DNA of 50,198 nucleotides from an uncultured Clostridia bacterium (GCA_944372445.1 CALVZE010000001.1:1-50198), one strand, 5' to 3'. Positions 1 to 8,178 are shown, numbered from the stretch's first letter. Notes: a model not told the origin generated them from the sequence alone. Program-made: numbers and translations.

Positions 1-1097
1 CCAAATCCAACTATAAAATTAAAACTCCATAGGTCATAGTAATACCACACAAGCCCTATATTAAACTTTGAGAAAGAGGAATAATATTTTGTGGTAAATT
101 GTGTAAAGTATCTATCTTTATCAATCCCAAGAAAACCATCAGTGCTATAACTACAAGAGTATGTGTCATTTAAATGCAAGAAATTTGCAAAAGCCGTGTC
201 AACCATTTCTGCCGCTTCGTCAATAGTTTCATAATTGCCAAACAAAGACAATTGTCCACCACTATTCGATGGCTCAAACCCCGACACATTAGGCTTAATG
301 GTGTTATTATCGCCAACATACATACCTGTTCGTATACGATTGGCGTTATATGCAGCAACTTTAAATATTGTGCCGGAATAGGTCTGCGACCGTGCTGCCA
401 CTCTCGCCATATCTTCCTCATCCGGTTGGGCAATATCCGCTATATCTAAAACTAAATCACCATACTGAATTTGAGCCGTATAGCCAAACATATCATAATA
501 TAGATAAGTTTCCTCAGTTTCGCCATTCTGCTTATACTGGACAGGCTTCAACAAATCTTGCTTATCTTCGCCATATAAAGCAACGATATCGGAAGAGTTT
601 GTTGACGTTATTGCGTCGAGCGCGGTTAAAATTGCCTGACTGAGCCATAAACCTAGAACTATGATGACCGGAACAGCCACCATGTTTATCACAGCTTTGC
701 CGGCAGCTGCCACGATTGGCATTGGACCTTTCGCCGACTTTTCGTTATAGGAATAATGGCTTTTAACAATGGCGATTAAGGTTGATACAAAGCAAACAAC
801 CAAACCAAAAATGACAAAAGCCCAAAAAACTGTGGAGAGGGCAGAATAATTTGTTTTATCGACATATTCACTTCCGCCATAGCCCGCGCCAATTCCTAAT
901 ATACCTTGAATAAAATTTGTTACAATGTCACCGCCGACAGGCTCCCCGTCCACATAGTAAACATCAAGACCTGCAAGCTTTCTAAATAAGAGTTGTAATA
1001 AATCAATGAGGCTGGCAAGAGAGGTGTATAAAAGATATACTATTTTTGGTATTAAATTAAATAGTTCTTTAAAGAATTGCCCTATCCAATCAAACAT
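1..1097 (-). CDS. Multispanning membrane protein, VirB6/TrbL-like (partial)
   Basis: The frame opens with ATG at 1097 behind GAGGAG and stays open to the window edge, so 365 residues of the N-terminal side are visible and the C-terminus is missing. It starts MFDWIGQFFKELF, followed by hydrophobic stretches near residues 12-40, 85-110 (ALSTVFWAFVIFGLVVCF) and 133-160 (VINMVAVPVIIVLGLWL), then a long polar region with many Asn, Tyr and Asp. The layout of a short amphipathic start, a segment ending in LFRKLAGLD, a central pair of helices and a long soluble part resembles membrane channel proteins of Gram-positive conjugative elements (VirB6/TrbL type). That is family resemblance from memory, not a search. 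No other transfer gene lies in the window, so the function is tentative. The gene has its own promoter, so it probably begins a transcription unit that continues to the left. Confidence 0.6.
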   Translation of the reverse strand, partial: MFDWIGQFFKELFNLIPKIVYLLYTSLASLIDLLQLLFRKLAGLDVYYVDGEPVGGDIVTNFIQGILGIGAGYGGSEYVDKTNYSALSTVFWAFVIFGLVVCFVSTLIAIVKSHYSYNEKSAKGPMPIVAAAGKAVINMVAVPVIIVLGLWLSQAILTALDAITSTNSSDIVALYGEDKQDLLKPVQYKQNGETEETYLYYDMFGYTAQIQYGDLVLDIADIAQPDEEDMARVAARSQTYSGTIFKVAAYNANRIRTGMYVGDNNTIKPNVSGFEPSNSGGQLSLFGNYETIDEAAEMVDTAFANFLHLNDTYSCSYSTDGFLGIDKDRYFTQFTTKYYSSFSKFNIGLVWYYYDLWSFNFIVGF

Positions 1098-1127
1098 TAC
1101 ATTCTCCTCTTTTCTCTTATTTTTCTC

Positions 1128-1156
1128 ATTATAACAAATAAAATTACTTTTTCCAA
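1128..1156 (-). promoter_or_regulatory. Sigma-A promoter of the partial membrane-protein gene
   Basis: On the minus strand TTGGAA (1156-1151) and a perfect TATAAT (1133-1128) are separated by 17 bases, about 30 bases before the start codon at 1097. Confidence 0.7.
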
Positions 1157-1251
1157 CAAATTTAGAAAAAAATTTGGAATAGGCAAAAAAATTTTAAGTG
1201 TGGATGATTTTATAAAAAGCGAAAGGGCTTGAGATGACAAATGCCTCTTAA

Positions 1252-3057
1252 TTACTCATTTTGAAAATGATTAACAATGTTTTCCGCTAAGCTTTGATGA
1301 ATGCCTTTGACAAGCGAAAGCTCCTCCACGCTTGCTTTTTTAATGTTTTCCACAGTTCCAAATGCAGACAAAAGGTTGGCGATTTTCTTTTGCCCGAGCC
1401 CTGGAATTTCGTCTAACTCCGTTTCCGTCTGCGCCTTTGTTCGTGTCTGTCTATGGAAAGTTATCGCAAATCTGTGTGCCTCATCTCTTATTCTTTGTAA
1501 GAGTTTAAGCTCTGCACTGCCATATTTTAAGATTTTCGGCATACTTTCGCCCACCACAAAGACTTCTTCTAACTTTTTTGCAAGAGAGATTATCTCAATG
1601 CTGTTTTCAAGTTGCATCTCTTTTAAAATCTCATAAGTGGAAGAAAGTTGCCCTTTACCGCCGTCAATGACGATTAAATCTGGCTTTTCCTTAAAACTTT
1701 CGCCATCGCAATTTTTTAATCTTGTTAGGCGTCTTTTTAAAGTTTCCTGTAAACTTGCAAAATCGTTTGAACCCTTAACTGTTTTAATCTTAAACTTTCT
1801 GTAATCCTTTTTAGATGGTTTGCCGTCTATAAAAACCACCATGGACGCCACCTTGTTCGTTCCGCTTATATGCGAAATATCGTAACATTCCATACGCCTA
1901 GGCAGATTTTTAAGCTGTAATTTCTCTTGCAAAGCACCAAGCGCACCGAGGGTGTTGTTATAGGTTAGTTTTTCTTTCTCTAAGTGCTTTTCAAGATAGT
2001 CTTTGGCGTTCTCCTTTGCCATTTGAAGAAGTGTTAGGTTTATGCCATGAGGTTTAGAAGTTGCCCTTATCTTTTTGCCTAAATACTCGGAAATTAACTC
2101 GTCATCCACCTCGTGACTTGTGATAATCTCGCTTGGCGGAAGCATGTTTTGATAATATTGCGTAATAAAATTTGTCACCGTTTCGCTTTCGTCTATATCG
2201 CTTTGAACATAGTTTTGAATGCCTAAAATCTTTCCTCCGCGAATAACCATTATTGTCACAACGCCACTAAGCCCGTCTGTGACATAGGCAACAACATCCT
2301 TGTCAACCTCCTTAGGCATGTTCGCAACCACTCGCTGTTTAAGTTTTGTCACCATTTTGAGCGCCTCTCGAAGCTCTATCGCGCGCTCAAAATTTTCATT
2401 ATTTGACGCTGTTATCATCTTTTCAAGCAGTATTTTTTCAATCTCTTCATCATTGCCGTTTAAAAAGTTGATAACTTTTTTAAGCTCTTCCATATACTCT
2501 TCCTTTGTCACCCTGCCCGTGCATGGCGCAAGACAAAGCCCAAGCGAATAATTTAAACATTCACGCTTCAAGTGTTTTTCTGAGGAAAATTTCTTACTGC
2601 ATGAGCGAATTTTGAAGGCAGAAGCAATCGTCTTAACAATCGCACGCGGGTCGATGCCAGCAATATATGGACCAAAATATTTCGCTCCGTCATTCTTAAT
2701 CTTTCTTACAATTTCAAGGCGCGGAAATTCCTCTTTCATGTCAATCTTTATATATGGAAATGTCTTTCCGTCTTTCAAGAGAATATTATAAAAAGGTTGA
2801 TACCTCTTAATTAAATTGTTTTCAAGCGCCAATGCGTCAAGCTCACTCACAGTGATAAAATAGTCAAAGATGTCCACATTGTCCACCATTGCCTGTACCT
2901 TTGCTGGCTTTTCAGTATGACGAAAATACTGCGAAACACGATTTTTAAGATTTTTCGCCTTTCCAACATAGATAACCTCGCCCTTTTTGTCGCGCATGAC
3001 ATACACGCCCGGATTTGTCGGCAAAGTCTTTATTTTCTCTCTTAGTCTTTCATTCAT
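1252..3057 (-). CDS. uvrC: UvrABC nucleotide excision repair endonuclease subunit C
   Basis: UvrC makes the two incisions on either side of a bulky DNA lesion after UvrA and UvrB have located it. The 601-residue product has the family's usual length and order. The N-terminal GIY-YIG nuclease carries TNPGVYVMRD and EVIYVGKAKNLKNRV. A UvrB-binding region follows near residues 200-235. The C-terminal RNase H-like nuclease carries RRMECYDISHISG and PDLIVIDGGKGQL. Paired helix-hairpin-helix motifs lie at the end (LDEIPGLGQKKIANLLSAFG). I place the start at ATG 3057, where the GIY-YIG domain begins properly. An upstream in-frame TTG at 3096 would add 13 residues but lacks a ribosome site, while GGAG lies 12 bases before 3057. 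The gene stands alone, with no uvrA or uvrB nearby. Confidence 0.97.
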   Translation of the reverse strand: MNERLREKIKTLPTNPGVYVMRDKKGEVIYVGKAKNLKNRVSQYFRHTEKPAKVQAMVDNVDIFDYFITVSELDALALENNLIKRYQPFYNILLKDGKTFPYIKIDMKEEFPRLEIVRKIKNDGAKYFGPYIAGIDPRAIVKTIASAFKIRSCSKKFSSEKHLKRECLNYSLGLCLAPCTGRVTKEEYMEELKKVINFLNGNDEEIEKILLEKMITASNNENFERAIELREALKMVTKLKQRVVANMPKEVDKDVVAYVTDGLSGVVTIMVIRGGKILGIQNYVQSDIDESETVTNFITQYYQNMLPPSEIITSHEVDDELISEYLGKKIRATSKPHGINLTLLQMAKENAKDYLEKHLEKEKLTYNNTLGALGALQEKLQLKNLPRRMECYDISHISGTNKVASMVVFIDGKPSKKDYRKFKIKTVKGSNDFASLQETLKRRLTRLKNCDGESFKEKPDLIVIDGGKGQLSSTYEILKEMQLENSIEIISLAKKLEEVFVVGESMPKILKYGSAELKLLQRIRDEAHRFAITFHRQTRTKAQTETELDEIPGLGQKKIANLLSAFGTVENIKKASVEELSLVKGIHQSLAENIVNHFQNE

Positions 3058-3257
3058 GCCATTATTATACTCCAATTTTAAGATAAAAACAAGCAAGAGA
3101 TTGTATTTAACAATTACATTTATATAGTTTAGTTTTAACTTGGTTCCACTTTTTTGAAATTTTATTAAATATATTTTACAATCCTCTAAAAAAGTAGCAA
3201 CGGCGTCACAAACAGCGTTCCGTTTCGTGGTTTTATAAAAAACAACTTATCACTCAC

Positions 3258-3400
3258 TTGTTTATTCCTTTTCCCAAAAAATGACAAGCATTTTTCGGGG
3301 GCTCTTGAAAAGTGAGAGTTGCGTTTGGTCACTAAAAAGAAAAAACAAGCGAAAAGCGATGCTTTTCAAACTTGTTTTGAAAACGAGCAAAAGCGCAGTT
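3258..3400 (-). repeat. Dispersed hairpin repeat, copy A (long form)
   Basis: First of three copies (also 3569-3650 and 27101-27178). All share TTTATTCCTTTTCCC, then a hairpin, then TTTTGAAAACGAGCAAAA and GCAG. The hairpin occupies about 3274-3300; read on the minus strand it is CCCGAAAAATG, loop CTTGT, CATTTTTTGGG. This copy carries an extra stretch of about 65 bases between the hairpin and the 3' block, which contains the second repeat (module 2, 3316-3366). The strand given is the one on which all stem pairs are Watson-Crick or G-U. Confidence 0.75.
3316..3366. repeat. Module-2 repeat, copy 1
   Basis: The stretch GAGTTGCGTTTGGTCACT followed by AAAAGAAAAAACAAGCGAAAAGCGA recurs almost unchanged at 3460-3508. 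Here it sits inside hairpin repeat copy A, and the matching left arm that would make a full hairpin is degenerate (AGTGA against TCACT). Confidence 0.6.
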
Positions 3401-3434
3401 TAAAATTTATGTTTACGAAGCCATGCTAAAAAGT

Positions 3435-3508
3435 AGCGACCAACTCGCCAACGTAGTGCGAGTTGCGTTTGGTCGCTGAAAAGAAAAAACAAGCGAAAAG
3501 GCGAAGCT
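3435..3508. repeat. Module-2 repeat, copy 2, with strong inverted repeat
   Basis: AGCGACCAA (3435-3443) pairs with TTGGTCGCT (3469-3477), and inside it CTCGC (3444-3448) pairs with GCGAG (3458-3462). This gives a 9 plus 5 base-pair cruciform or hairpin. It is followed by the A-rich block shared with 3316-3366. There is no U-run, so it is unlikely to be a terminator. It is probably part of a REP-like or MITE-like intergenic element. Confidence 0.6.
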
Positions 3509-3568
3509 ACGTCATAAACTTCACTTCATTTCGCGTTTTAATATAATATCAAAACGCTTACCATTCGT

Positions 3569-3650
3569 TTGTTTATTCCTTTTCCCAAAAAACATAAATA
3601 TTTTTCGGGAGCCCATAAATGTTTTGAAAACGAGCAAAAATTGCAGTTTT
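3569..3650 (-). repeat. Dispersed hairpin repeat, copy B
   Basis: Short form of the repeat, ending only seven bases beyond the encoded CCA of tRNA-Val. On the minus strand the stem is CCCGAAAAATA, loop TTTA, TGTTTTTTGGG. One inner pair is U-G where copy C has C-G and copy A has U-A. The flanking blocks match copies A and C. Confidence 0.75.
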
Positions 3651-3656
3651 TTCTTT

Positions 3657-3732
3657 TGGTGGGAGTTATAGGGCTCGAACCTATGACCCTCTGCTTGTAA
3701 GGCAGGTACTCTACCAACTGAGCTAAACTCCC
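3657..3732 (-). tRNA. tRNA-Val (anticodon UAC)
   Basis: The reverse complement folds as a full 76-nt cloverleaf. The acceptor is GGGAGTT/AACTCCC, the discriminator is A and the CCA is encoded. The T-stem is ATAGG/CCTAT with loop TTCGAGC. The anticodon loop CTTACAA gives anticodon TAC, which reads GUN valine codons. The outermost anticodon-stem pair is a C27-A43 mismatch where most bacterial tRNA-Val have C-G. Confidence 0.97.
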
Positions 3733-3745
3733 TCAATGCTTTTTA

Positions 3746-3775
3746 AGTTTATCATAACCTTTATATGTTTGTCAA
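3746..3775 (-). promoter_or_regulatory. Promoter of tRNA-Val
   Basis: On the minus strand a consensus TTGACA (3775-3770) is followed after 18 bases by TAAACT (3751-3746), 13 bases before the mature tRNA 5' end. Confidence 0.6.
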
Positions 3776-3826
3776 CCATTTTTTAAGAAAAATTTAAAAA
3801 TATTAACTAAAAATAAAAAAACTTTG

Positions 3827-4222
3827 TCACACCAAAGCCTTATCTCTTGTCTTTTTGTATGCTGGCTCATATTTATACAAGCCTAGATTATAATATTCAG
3901 CAATTAGACCAATAAGTTGTCCGCTTGTCGGCTTTTCTTCAAACTCCACAATCTTAGAGTGAAACAGGTCATTTATTTCAAGCAGACTCCGACATTCAAA
4001 GGTATCATCTATGCTCTTTCTTATACACCTGTCAACAGCAATCTCACTTCCAACTTTAAAATGTTCACTGATTTTTATGTATAAATCTTTATGTAAATTG
4101 TAGATAAGTTTTGGCTCACTAACAACAAGCTCCACAGCATAGGTTAGATAGGAGAACCCTAGGAGGTTGACCTTGAAGCCCAGCTTGATTAGTGCAAACT
4201 TTGCGACCCTTCTGACGTCCAT
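3827..4222 (-). CDS. Stand-alone Spo0A C-terminal (DNA-binding) domain protein
   Basis: The 131-residue product aligns throughout with the Spo0A effector domain and has no receiver domain. Compared with the full Spo0A at 12380-13102, LYPTIAERFETSSSKVERGMRHAIE corresponds here to LYIKISEHFKVGSEIAV followed by DRCIRKSID. The C-terminal KPTNGELIALIADK corresponds to KPTSGQLIGLIAEY. The two arginines of the recognition helix are kept, so 0A-box-like DNA binding is plausible but unproven. The start ATG at 4222 has a strong AAAGGAGG, and a promoter lies just upstream. The protein could compete with Spo0A at its boxes, pair with it, or act on its own sites. It is transcribed alone. Confidence 0.8.
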   Translation of the reverse strand: MDVRRVAKFALIKLGFKVNLLGFSYLTYAVELVVSEPKLIYNLHKDLYIKISEHFKVGSEIAVDRCIRKSIDDTFECRSLLEINDLFHSKIVEFEEKPTSGQLIGLIAEYYNLGLYKYEPAYKKTRDKALV

Positions 4223-4248
4223 AATTCCTCCTTTCCTCGATACTTAAT

Positions 4249-4276
4249 ATTATATCACAAACAACCATTTATTCAA
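4249..4276 (-). promoter_or_regulatory. Promoter of the Spo0A-like small gene
   Basis: On the minus strand TATAAT (4254-4249) is preceded after 16 bases by TTGAAT (4276-4271), shortly before the ribosome site at about 4230. Confidence 0.5.
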
Positions 4277-4335
4277 AATAAAGTTTATGATAGTTAATCC
4301 TTATTTTTGCCTACAATCTACTACATTCATCGAAA

Positions 4336-4362
4336 AACAAAAAAGCCAGCGCGCCAACTGAC
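4336..4362 (-). terminator. Possible terminator after the nucleotidyltransferase gene
   Basis: The minus strand reads GTCAG, loop TTGGCGCG, CTGGC, then a run of six T. The stem is short (5 bp, one G-U) and lies about 60 bases past the stop at 4424. Confidence 0.4.
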
Positions 4363-4423
4363 CTTTTTGTCAAGATTTTATATTTCAAAAACATAATATT
4401 TGCTAGCACAAGTGTTTCGATAA

Positions 4424-5278
4424 TTATTGTAGGCTATTCATTATTCTCTCTTTATAATCTTTGGCGTAATGGGAAATACTCCTTTCAAATTGTTTCTTGT
4501 TTATTTTTCCATTACTATAAAGTTCAAGTTCCACGCATCCAAATAGTCCATATTTTGCTTCAAACTTTTTGACAAAATTAGAACATTCTAGTAATGCATC
4601 GAATGTGCCTGTATCTAAATATTTACACTTTTTAGGTAGCGGGCAAACTTTAACCTTTTTCTCTTTCACATATTTGACAATGACATCTGTAAATTCATAC
4701 TCCCCGCGCGGAGATTTTTTTAGACCGTCAATCTCTTTCATAGCCCTGTTATTGCAGACATACAATCCTGTCGAAGCAAAATTAGTCTTTGGATGTTCTG
4801 GCTTTTCTTCAATTGATATAACATTGTTATCTTTATCAAATTCAACGACACCAAATCTTTGAGGATCTTGCACCTCTTTTGCAAAAAGTGTCAAACCAGC
4901 ATTATCTTTGATTGCCTTGCTTAAAAGCGTATGCATGTCTTTCATCACAAAGATATTGTCGCCAAAGAGCAAAACAAAATCATCCTCACCCACAAAGTCT
5001 TTCGCGTACTTTATCGCATGGGCAGTTCCTAATGCCTCCTTTTGCACAAAAAATGATATTCTATTTTTATATATCTCATCAGAAAACAACTTACAAAAAG
5101 TGGAACGGTCGCTTTCGTTACAAACTATCGCTATTTCATCCACACCTGCACCAAACAAGAGTGAAACGCCGTAAAAAATCATTGGCTTGTCATATATTGG
5201 CACAAGCACCTTTCCATAACAATCGGTTATCGGCCTCAACCTTGTCGCCTTACCTGCTGTTAAAATTACCCCCTTCAT
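4424..5278 (-). CDS. Sugar-1-phosphate nucleotidyltransferase, RmlA-like
   Basis: The 284-residue product has the length and motifs of glucose-1-phosphate thymidylyltransferase, which makes dTDP-glucose from glucose-1-phosphate and dTTP for cell-surface sugars. The N-terminal nucleotide loop is LTAGKATRLRPIT. KVLVPIYDKPMIFYGVSLL carries the lysine-containing signature. LLFGDNIF supplies the metal Asp. Further on come QDPQRFGVVEFD, EEKPEHPKTNFASTGLYV, RGEYEFTDVI and YLDTGTFDALLECSNFV, the last typical of RmlA. The first loop has AGK-A-T, nearer to GlmU-type loops than the usual GGSGTRL, so the exact nucleotide or sugar is open. The gene follows the Nudix gene by 28 bases, probably as one operon. 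No rmlBCD genes are in the window. Confidence 0.85.
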   Translation of the reverse strand: MKGVILTAGKATRLRPITDCYGKVLVPIYDKPMIFYGVSLLFGAGVDEIAIVCNESDRSTFCKLFSDEIYKNRISFFVQKEALGTAHAIKYAKDFVGEDDFVLLFGDNIFVMKDMHTLLSKAIKDNAGLTLFAKEVQDPQRFGVVEFDKDNNVISIEEKPEHPKTNFASTGLYVCNNRAMKEIDGLKKSPRGEYEFTDVIVKYVKEKKVKVCPLPKKCKYLDTGTFDALLECSNFVKKFEAKYGLFGCVELELYSNGKINKKQFERSISHYAKDYKERIMNSLQ

Positions 5279-5306
5279 TTTTCCCTCCTAATATTTTATA
5301 TGTATT

Positions 5307-5825
5307 TTATCTTATTGCTCCTCTTTGACCATGTCGCATTTCAAAAAGCAAAGAAATAAGAGATGGATAATATTCAATAAATTCACCATTTCCTAACATC
5401 ATTAAGATTTCTTTCTCGGACGCCCATTTTACATTTTGAACTTCCTCATCAATAAATTTAATCTTTTTTAGTGAAATATCTTGTTCTATCAAATAGTAAT
5501 CGTCAAAACCGTTATCAAAGTTAATGGTAAAATATGCCCTCTCATCGGAGCAATCATATTTTATGCCAAGCTCTTCAAAAAGCTCCCTTTGGACAGCTTG
5601 TTTGGAGGTTTCTCCTGCCTGAACACATCCACCAAGCGTCAAGTCCCACATATTAGGCTTTGACTTTTTCGTTTTACTTCGCTGTTGAATTAACATCTCT
5701 CCTTTTTTATTAAAAATACATACATGGACAGTTAAGCGACAAAGTTTTCCTGGACACTTTTGCCCTCTTTCAATGATTTTTGTTGTGATTTGCCTATCTT
5801 CATCATACAAATTCCACTTTTCCAT
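5307..5825 (-). CDS. Nudix hydrolase (isopentenyl-diphosphate isomerase-like group)
   Basis: A complete Nudix box is present at residues 66-88: G, five residues, E72, seven residues, then RELFEELGI. Nudix enzymes split or rearrange compounds with a diphosphate linked to another group, using Mg held by the box glutamates. LTVHVCIFNKKGEMLIQQRS and MWDLTLGGCVQAGE resemble the subgroup related to isopentenyl-diphosphate isomerase, but the substrate cannot be read from sequence. The length of 172 residues is normal. The start ATG at 5825 has AGGGGGAAGAT just before it. It is the first gene of a two-gene unit with the nucleotidyltransferase 28 bases downstream. Confidence 0.85.
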   Translation of the reverse strand: MEKWNLYDEDRQITTKIIERGQKCPGKLCRLTVHVCIFNKKGEMLIQQRSKTKKSKPNMWDLTLGGCVQAGETSKQAVQRELFEELGIKYDCSDERAYFTINFDNGFDDYYLIEQDISLKKIKFIDEEVQNVKWASEKEILMMLGNGEFIEYYPSLISLLFEMRHGQRGAIR

Positions 5826-5894
5826 ATCTTCCCCCTTTTTTAATATACAATAAAATTAATAAAAATTAAAAGCAATTATGAAAATATAATAAAA

Positions 5895-5946
5895 AAATTA
5901 AAAAATAGCCGAAAAAATCACTTTTTTGCGTTTTTTTGCTATTTTT
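5895..5946 (-). terminator. Terminator of the NHEJ operon
   Basis: On the minus strand AAAAATAGC (5946-5938), which contains the polymerase stop codon, pairs with GCTATTTTT (5909-5901). An inner AAAAAA/TTTTTT pairing and a T-rich tail follow. Confidence 0.6.
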
Positions 5947-6790
5947 CATATATTTTTTGATTGTTTTTAAAAAAGTTTTTCCAAGCATCATTTTTTATAT
6001 AATTTTTATAATTCAAAATGTCGACGTCGCCAGGCTTAATAACGCCTAAATCTTCCCACCTTATAGGCATGGAAATTTTAGCTCCCTCGCGCGCTCTAAG
6101 AGAATACGGACAGACACAAGTGGCTCCTTTCCCGTTGCGTAAGTAGTCGACAAAAATCTTCCCTTTTCTCTCCTTCTTTCTTATATTCGTGATAAAAGTT
6201 TGCGGATGCGTCTTTTCTAGAACCTTCGCCACATTTAAAGCAAAATTCTCAAAGGTGTCAAAGTTGCAGTTCGCTTTAAACGGCACAAGAATATGATAGC
6301 CCTTCCCACCGCTTGTCTTTAAAAAAGATTTTAAATTTAAACTATCTAAAACATCTTTAAGTTTCATGACGGCGTCACATAGTTTTTTGATATCTAAGTC
6401 TTTGTCTGGGTCAAGATCGAAAGTCATTATGTCAGGCTGTTCAACTGCGATTATCTTGCTTGCCCAGATATGAAACTCAATAGTTCCCATTTGAGCCTGA
6501 TAGACAACATCTAACTCTTTGGTTAAATAAAAATAGTCCTCTTCATCAGTGCCAAATGAAAAGGTTTTTAAATGTGACCTTTCTGTTGTTGGATGTTTTT
6601 TGAAAAAACTTTTACCTTGTATTCCATGATGACACCTTATGACGCTCAAAAGTCTTTTGTCTAAAAATGGCATCATATATTTTGCCACATCTTCATAATA
6701 ACGCGCAACATCAAGTTTCGTTATATTCTGCTCAGGATATAAAACTTTTTCAGGGTTTGTTATCTCAATTTCACCAACTCGAACGCTCAT
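5939..6790 (-). CDS. LigD-type primase-polymerase (NHEJ polymerase subunit)
   Basis: The 283-residue protein matches the polymerase domain of bacterial LigD (archaeo-eukaryotic primase superfamily), which fills gaps at broken ends and prefers ribonucleotides. It is a stand-alone protein here. Visible motifs are the metal-binding DLDPDKDLD near residue 126, TSGGKGYHILVP near 160, and VDYLRNGKGATCVCPYSLR near 215, followed by ISMPIRWEDL. The start ATG overlaps the stop of the upstream ligase gene by 4 bases (ATGA), which suggests translational coupling. In the best-known LigD proteins this domain is fused to the ligase and comes first; here it is separate and last. Confidence 0.93.
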   Translation of the reverse strand: MSVRVGEIEITNPEKVLYPEQNITKLDVARYYEDVAKYMMPFLDKRLLSVIRCHHGIQGKSFFKKHPTTERSHLKTFSFGTDEEDYFYLTKELDVVYQAQMGTIEFHIWASKIIAVEQPDIMTFDLDPDKDLDIKKLCDAVMKLKDVLDSLNLKSFLKTSGGKGYHILVPFKANCNFDTFENFALNVAKVLEKTHPQTFITNIRKKERKGKIFVDYLRNGKGATCVCPYSLRAREGAKISMPIRWEDLGVIKPGDVDILNYKNYIKNDAWKNFFKNNQKIYEK

Positions 6791-8178
6791 TCTTCCTCCA
6801 AAACAACCTCTTTTGCCTCTTTGTCTGTGCGAAAGGCGATAAAACTCGCTTGGCGAAGTAGTTTCGCGCTTGTTATCTCGGCATATTGCACTTCCACTAC
6901 ATACTTTGGCAAAACATATATAGCTTCTTTTTCTTGACAGTTTGAAAAAGGAGAGGTTTTTGTTTTTATCTTACTTAACTTACGCTCAATCTCACTTTTT
7001 AACCTCTCGGAAAAGCCTGTGCCAACCTTTCCTATATAAATCAAACTGTCGCCTTTGTAATAGCCAAGCAAGAGCGATGACAACTGACCGCCGTGTAAAG
7101 AGTAGCCTCCAACCACAAACTCCTGCCTGTGATAGCATTTGATTTTTAGCCAATCATCATTCCGCGTTCCGCTATATTTTGAATCTATCTTTTTTGCAAC
7201 AACACCTTCAAGCCCTAACTTTTTCGCCACCTCAAAACACTCCTTGCCGTTCCCTAAAACGTATTCGCTTAGAATGATATTTGGCGTAAAAAATTTCGAT
7301 AAGGCTTCTAGCAGATTTTTTCGCTCCAAAAGTGGTATGCTTCTAGTGTCCTCATTAAGCGCCAAAATATCAAATACGACATATGAAAAATTATTTTTCC
7401 CTTTTTTGACGCTGTCTTGTAGCATTGAAAAATCACTGCGCCCGTTTTTATCGAAAACAACCACTTCTCCGTCTAAAACAATAGCCTTATTTTTAAATGA
7501 TTTTTCCAAATCTTCGGCGATTACTGCAAACTTCTTCGTGAAATCTTTGCCATTCCTTGATTTGAGTTTTACTTTGCCCTTTTCAATATATGAAAGCACT
7601 CTATAACCGTCATATTTGATTTCAAAGATGTAATTTTTCCCACTTGGCACACGCTTTGTCAAGCTCGCAAGTTGCACAGAAACATTATCAAATGGTAACT
7701 TGTTTTGCGCCTCTTTTTCGATTTTGCCATCTTCACAAATTGCAAGAAAGTTGTCTTCTTTAAAACGAACAAAAACCCACCTGCCTTTTAGTTTTTCGCC
7801 AAACAGCGTGACTTTGAACTCGCCTTTTTCTATTCCGTCACTTATCTTTCCATCCGCCTCATAATGTCCTTTGTCATATATTATTGCTATGCCTGCGCCA
7901 TATTCACCCTTAGGTATTCTGCCCTCAAAATTAATATATTCTAATGGATGATCTTCAACATGCACCGCCAATCTCTTGTCATGGCTGTCATACGAAAAGC
8001 CCTTAGGCATGGCAAAGCTAATCAATACTCCATCCTCTTCTAATCTAAAATCATAGTGGTCACGGCGGGCTCGGTGAAATTGCACCACAAATCGGTTGTT
8101 TTTCGACTTAACTTTCTTACCCTTCGGCTCACGGGTGACAGCAAAATTCCGCTTTTTGTTATACTCACTAAGCGTCAT
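6787..8178 (-). CDS. ligD: ATP-dependent DNA ligase LigD (3'-phosphoesterase plus ligase)
   Basis: The 463-residue protein joins two LigD domains. Residues 28-150 are the 3'-phosphoesterase, with the family residues H35, H41, D43, R45 and H77 in FHRARRDHYDFRLE and VEDHPLEY. From about residue 170 comes the ATP-dependent ligase, with adenylated lysine K188 in EIKYDGYR, then KSRNGKDF, LDGEVVVFD, VFDILALN, EGVVAKK and DWLKIKC, and a C-terminal OB fold. It seals double-strand breaks held by Ku. It overlaps the end of ku by 11 bases and the polymerase gene by 4 bases, so the three are one tightly coupled operon. The start at ATG 8178 keeps the whole phosphoesterase domain. Confidence 0.95.
   Translation of the reverse strand: MTLSEYNKKRNFAVTREPKGKKVKSKNNRFVVQFHRARRDHYDFRLEEDGVLISFAMPKGFSYDSHDKRLAVHVEDHPLEYINFEGRIPKGEYGAGIAIIYDKGHYEADGKISDGIEKGEFKVTLFGEKLKGRWVFVRFKEDNFLAICEDGKIEKEAQNKLPFDNVSVQLASLTKRVPSGKNYIFEIKYDGYRVLSYIEKGKVKLKSRNGKDFTKKFAVIAEDLEKSFKNKAIVLDGEVVVFDKNGRSDFSMLQDSVKKGKNNFSYVVFDILALNEDTRSIPLLERKNLLEALSKFFTPNIILSEYVLGNGKECFEVAKKLGLEGVVAKKIDSKYSGTRNDDWLKIKCYHRQEFVVGGYSLHGGQLSSLLLGYYKGDSLIYIGKVGTGFSERLKSEIERKLSKIKTKTSPFSNCQEKEAIYVLPKYVVEVQYAEITSAKLLRQASFIAFRTDKEAKEVVLEEE

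Noticed and set aside
170..643. Short open frames on both strands near the left edge
   Set aside because: They overlap the better-supported leftward membrane-protein frame, which has a promoter, ribosome site and hydrophobic pattern.
3058..3096. Upstream TTG start for uvrC
   Set aside because: No ribosome site precedes it, and the added 13 residues are not part of the GIY-YIG domain.
3274..3300. Hairpin of the dispersed repeat as a rho-independent terminator
   Set aside because: No T-run follows the stem on either strand, and copies occur where no transcript needs to end.
3521..3736. Leftward frame of 71 codons over tRNA-Val and hairpin repeat copy B
   Set aside because: It begins inside the tRNA gene and reads through a repeat; copies A and C do not keep the frame.
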